Below the pieces are notes generated by a model that saw nothing but the letters and a program-made list of their open reading frames with translations, ran no database searches and had not been told where the DNA came from. Made by a program: the position numbers and the translations under genes. DNA of 64,000 nucleotides from Bacteroidales bacterium (GTDB lineage Bacteria > Bacteroidota > Bacteroidia > Bacteroidales > FEN-979). Within the stretch, counting starts at the first letter, position 1; every line of letters starts with the position of its first letter. Shown piece by piece: positions 62,213 through 64,000 of this stretch. The DNA is taken from assembly GCA_023231005.1 (NCBI GenBank), contig JALNWG010000012.1, forward strand, positions 19,356-83,355, written 5' to 3'.

Positions 62213-63235
62213 ATGCACGTTGCTGTAATTATTCTGAACTGGAATGGCCGAAATTTTTTAGAAAAATTTTTACCGACTTTAGTTCAATACAGCAAAGATG
62301 AGGCTGAGATCATTGTCGCTGACAATTTTTCTTCTGATGATTCTTTAGAATTTGTAAGATCTGCATTCCCTGAAATCCGGATCATTCGGAATGCAAGTAA
62401 TTATGGGTTTGCCCGAGGCTACAACGAAGCGCTCAACCAAGTTACTGCTGATTATTACATTTTGCTGAATTCCGATATTGAAGTGACCGCCAACTGGATT
62501 CAACCAGTAATAACCCTCATGGAATCTGACCCGTTAATTGCAGCTTGTCAACCAAAAATCCGGTCTTATCTTGAACCAAAAAAGTTCGAATATGCGGGGG
62601 CAGCCGGAGGATTCATTGATAAATATGGCTATCCGTTTTGCCGTGGCAGAATTTTTCTTTCCATTGAAGAAGATACTGGTCAATATGACGAACCCTGTGA
62701 GATTTTTTGGGCAACCGGAGCATGTATGTTTGTAAAAGCGAATTTGTTCCACAGTATGGGAGGGCTGGATGAAGACTTTTTTGCTCACATGGAAGAAATT
62801 GATTTTTGCTGGAGATTAAAAAACAATGGGTTCAAAATAATGTTTTGCCCATCGTCTACAGTTTTTCATATTGGTGGTGGCACTCTTCCAAAGGTCTCTT
62901 GTAAAAAAACATATCTGAATTTTCGCAATAATTTCTTTCTTCTTTACAAAAATCTTCCTGAAAATCGTTTAAACCGTGTTTTTACAGTTCGCTTCATCCT
63001 TGACGGAATAGCTGCCTGCAAATTTTTAATTCAAGCGGGTTTTATGGATTTTTGGGCTGTAACCCGAGCCCATATAAGCTTTTATCACTCTCTAAGCAAA
63101 ACCAAGGAAAAACGCAAAAATCTCAGGCAAGGTTCTATGAAAAATGTTTTCGATAAAAATATTGTTATCGAGTATTACCTAAGAGGAAAGAAAAAATTTA
63201 CCGATCTGGATCCTAAGAGCTTTTACGATCAATAA
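62213..63235 (+). CDS. Family 2 glycosyltransferase
   Basis: The 340-residue GT2 enzyme begins MHVAVIILNWNGRNFLEKFL. It shows IIVADNFSSDDSLEFV, NYGFARGYNEAL, LLNSDIEVT (metal site) and MGGLDEDFFAHMEEIDFCWR (catalytic acidic region). It resembles rhamnosyl- and galactosyltransferases of cell-surface glycan pathways but is distinct from the EPS-locus enzymes. Its 3' end overlaps the convergent aroQ gene by 7 nt. Confidence 0.93.
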   Translation: MHVAVIILNWNGRNFLEKFLPTLVQYSKDEAEIIVADNFSSDDSLEFVRSAFPEIRIIRNASNYGFARGYNEALNQVTADYYILLNSDIEVTANWIQPVITLMESDPLIAACQPKIRSYLEPKKFEYAGAAGGFIDKYGYPFCRGRIFLSIEEDTGQYDEPCEIFWATGACMFVKANLFHSMGGLDEDFFAHMEEIDFCWRLKNNGFKIMFCPSSTVFHIGGGTLPKVSCKKTYLNFRNNFFLLYKNLPENRLNRVFTVRFILDGIAACKFLIQAGFMDFWAVTRAHISFYHSLSKTKEKRKNLRQGSMKNVFDKNIVIEYYLRGKKKFTDLDPKSFYDQ

Positions 63236-63666
63236 TTTCTCAGCGCGGTATCCCCAATAAAGCTTTCAATGGCTAAGCGATACGATTCAAGGCCAAATCC
63301 TATAATGCTTCCTTTAACATGAGCCGCCAGGTAAGAGGTGTGCCGAAATGGCTCTCTGGCAAAAATATTTGAAATATGAACTTCAATTACCGGTGTGGTT
63401 ATTGCATTAATGGCATCGGCAATAGCGACTGAAGTATGTGTATAAGCTCCAGCATTGATTATTATTCCATCAAATAAAAATCCTGCATGTTGAAGTGCAT
63501 TGATGATCTCACCCTCTATATTGCTTTGATAATATTCAATGCTAATATCATGGTAATGTTTACGCAGTTTTTTCAAGAAGGTCTCAAACTTTTCATATCC
63601 ATAAATATCTGTTTCCCTGACTCCCACTAAATTCAGGTTGGGACCATTGATGATCAATATTTTCAT
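63229..63666 (-). CDS. aroQ: 3-dehydroquinate dehydratase, type II
   Basis: The 145-residue enzyme forms 3-dehydroshikimate in the shikimate pathway and assembles as a dodecamer. It has the MKILIINGPNLNLVGVRE opening, catalytic Tyr in DIYGYEKFE, IINAGAYTHTSVAIADAI, and the substrate-binding EVHISNIFAREPFRHTSY. It is full length for type II. Confidence 0.96.
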   Translation of the reverse strand: MKILIINGPNLNLVGVRETDIYGYEKFETFLKKLRKHYHDISIEYYQSNIEGEIINALQHAGFLFDGIIINAGAYTHTSVAIADAINAITTPVIEVHISNIFAREPFRHTSYLAAHVKGSIIGFGLESYRLAIESFIGDTALRNY

Positions 63667-63705
63667 ATTCTCACTATTTAGATGGCGAATTTACTTTTTT
63701 TTTAT

Positions 63706-63713
63706 TATTTTTG
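63706..63713 (+). promoter_or_regulatory. -7 promoter element for the TPP-controlled gene
   Basis: TATTTTTG matches TAnnTTTG and lies directly before the TPP riboswitch, placing the transcription start around 63720. Confidence 0.5.
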
Positions 63714-63721
63714 CAGTGATA

Positions 63722-63804
63722 ATATCTCCGTAGGGGGTGCCAAAAACCAAGGCTGAGATTATACCCCAATAACCTGATCCGGATAATGCCGGCGTAGGAA
63801 AATG
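63722..63804 (+). ncRNA. TPP (THI-element) riboswitch
   Basis: The conserved core is easily read: GGGGTGCC, GGCTGAGAT (63751-63759), AACCTGATCC (63771-63780) and GGATAATGCCGGCGTAGGAA (63781-63800). These are the P2/J and P4/P5 sequences that bind thiamine pyrophosphate. The element ends 5 nt before the ATG of a predicted TonB-dependent receptor, too close for a separate terminator. Translational control through ribosome access is therefore likely. Confidence 0.95.
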
Positions 63805-63809
63805 AAACC

Positions 63810-64000
63810 ATGAAACAAACAGTCTTTTTTCGGCTAAAAATGAGCCTATGTGCCATTTTAATGTTTGCCTCCATTTCTTTGTGGAGCCAAAAACCTAATC
63901 AAATTTCCCTTTCGGGGAAAATTCTGGATATCACTTCCGGGAAAGCGCTTCAAGGAGCCCATATTTCCCTGGAAAACACTGCTAACATAACAATTTCTGA
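63810..64000 (+). CDS. TonB-dependent receptor-like protein, probable thiamine transporter (3'-truncated)
   Basis: Sixty-three codons are visible before the window ends. They encode a signal peptide (RLKMSLCAILMFASISLWSQ) followed by the start of a carboxypeptidase-regulatory-like beta-sandwich (ISLSGKILDITSGKALQGAH), which commonly precedes the plug and barrel of Bacteroidota TonB-dependent receptors. The TPP riboswitch just upstream implies thiamine uptake. The barrel itself lies outside the window, so the family call rests on context and this short N-terminus. Confidence 0.75.
   Translation, partial: MKQTVFFRLKMSLCAILMFASISLWSQKPNQISLSGKILDITSGKALQGAHISLENTANITIS

Noticed and set aside
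63674..63874. Minus-strand 66-residue frame upstream of aroQ
   Set aside because: It lies across the TPP riboswitch and the start of the receptor gene on the opposite strand and shows no protein-like features.

Overview
The window is AT-rich, gene-dense DNA from a member of the Bacteroidota, probably a Bacteroidales-like or environmental lineage. Four lines of evidence support this. There are type IX secretion (T9SS) sorting domains and a PorP/SprF-type protein. Many genes are preceded by TAnnTTTG promoter elements of the Bacteroidota kind. Shine-Dalgarno signals are mostly absent. Several gene neighbourhoods are typical of the phylum: mutL-rhomboid-rhomboid, thrS-infC-rpmI-rplT, and ndk/nrnA/FKBP lipoproteins.

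Layout. 1-6298 (+): the 3' part of mutL, two rhomboid proteases, a membrane-anchored EEP-family hydrolase and uvrB. 6384-28283 (+): a roughly 22-kb exopolysaccharide (EPS) locus. It starts with a response regulator and a sugar transferase fused to a degenerate receiver. A TolC-like protein, a Wzz/Wzc-like protein carrying a LysM domain, a flippase, an O-antigen ligase/polymerase-like protein and a 45-residue microprotein follow. Then come seven glycosyltransferases (one fused to an acyltransferase), a secreted beta-helix protein and a methyltransferase. The locus closes with two adjacent hybrid histidine kinases, the first of which lacks its phosphoacceptor histidine. 28303-38006 (-): two large paralogous T9SS surface proteins with polysaccharide-deacetylase-like N-termini flanking a PorP/SprF-like gene, then two FKBP lipoproteins and nrnA.

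38094-43217: ndk, an XRE regulator with a 630-bp AT-rich upstream region full of palindromic sites, a DUF4301 protein, a YdcF-type protein and a thioredoxin-like protein. 43274-46471 (-): the thrS-infC-rpmI-rplT translation operon; infC appears to start at an AUA codon. 46515-51323 (-): ffh-folD-queE and a PorE-like TPR/PD40/OmpA protein. 51484-58794: a T9SS cargo, argS, a predicted GTPase, pyrB-pyrI and a small outer-membrane protein. 58763-64000: an AlbA_2-domain protein, two tandem tRNA-Ser genes with a strong terminator, a GWxTD protein, a further glycosyltransferase, aroQ, and a TPP riboswitch in front of the start of a TonB-dependent receptor-like gene.

How the genes work together. The EPS locus appears self-contained: lipid-linked initiation, glycan assembly, flipping, polymerisation and export, plus its own phospho-signalling proteins at both ends. 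The adjacent T9SS substrates and PorP-like protein could decorate or trim the same surface layer. The FKBP lipoproteins are plausible periplasmic folding helpers for T9SS cargo. These functional links come from gene order and domain content and are not demonstrated. All domain calls were made by eye from motifs; no database search was run.
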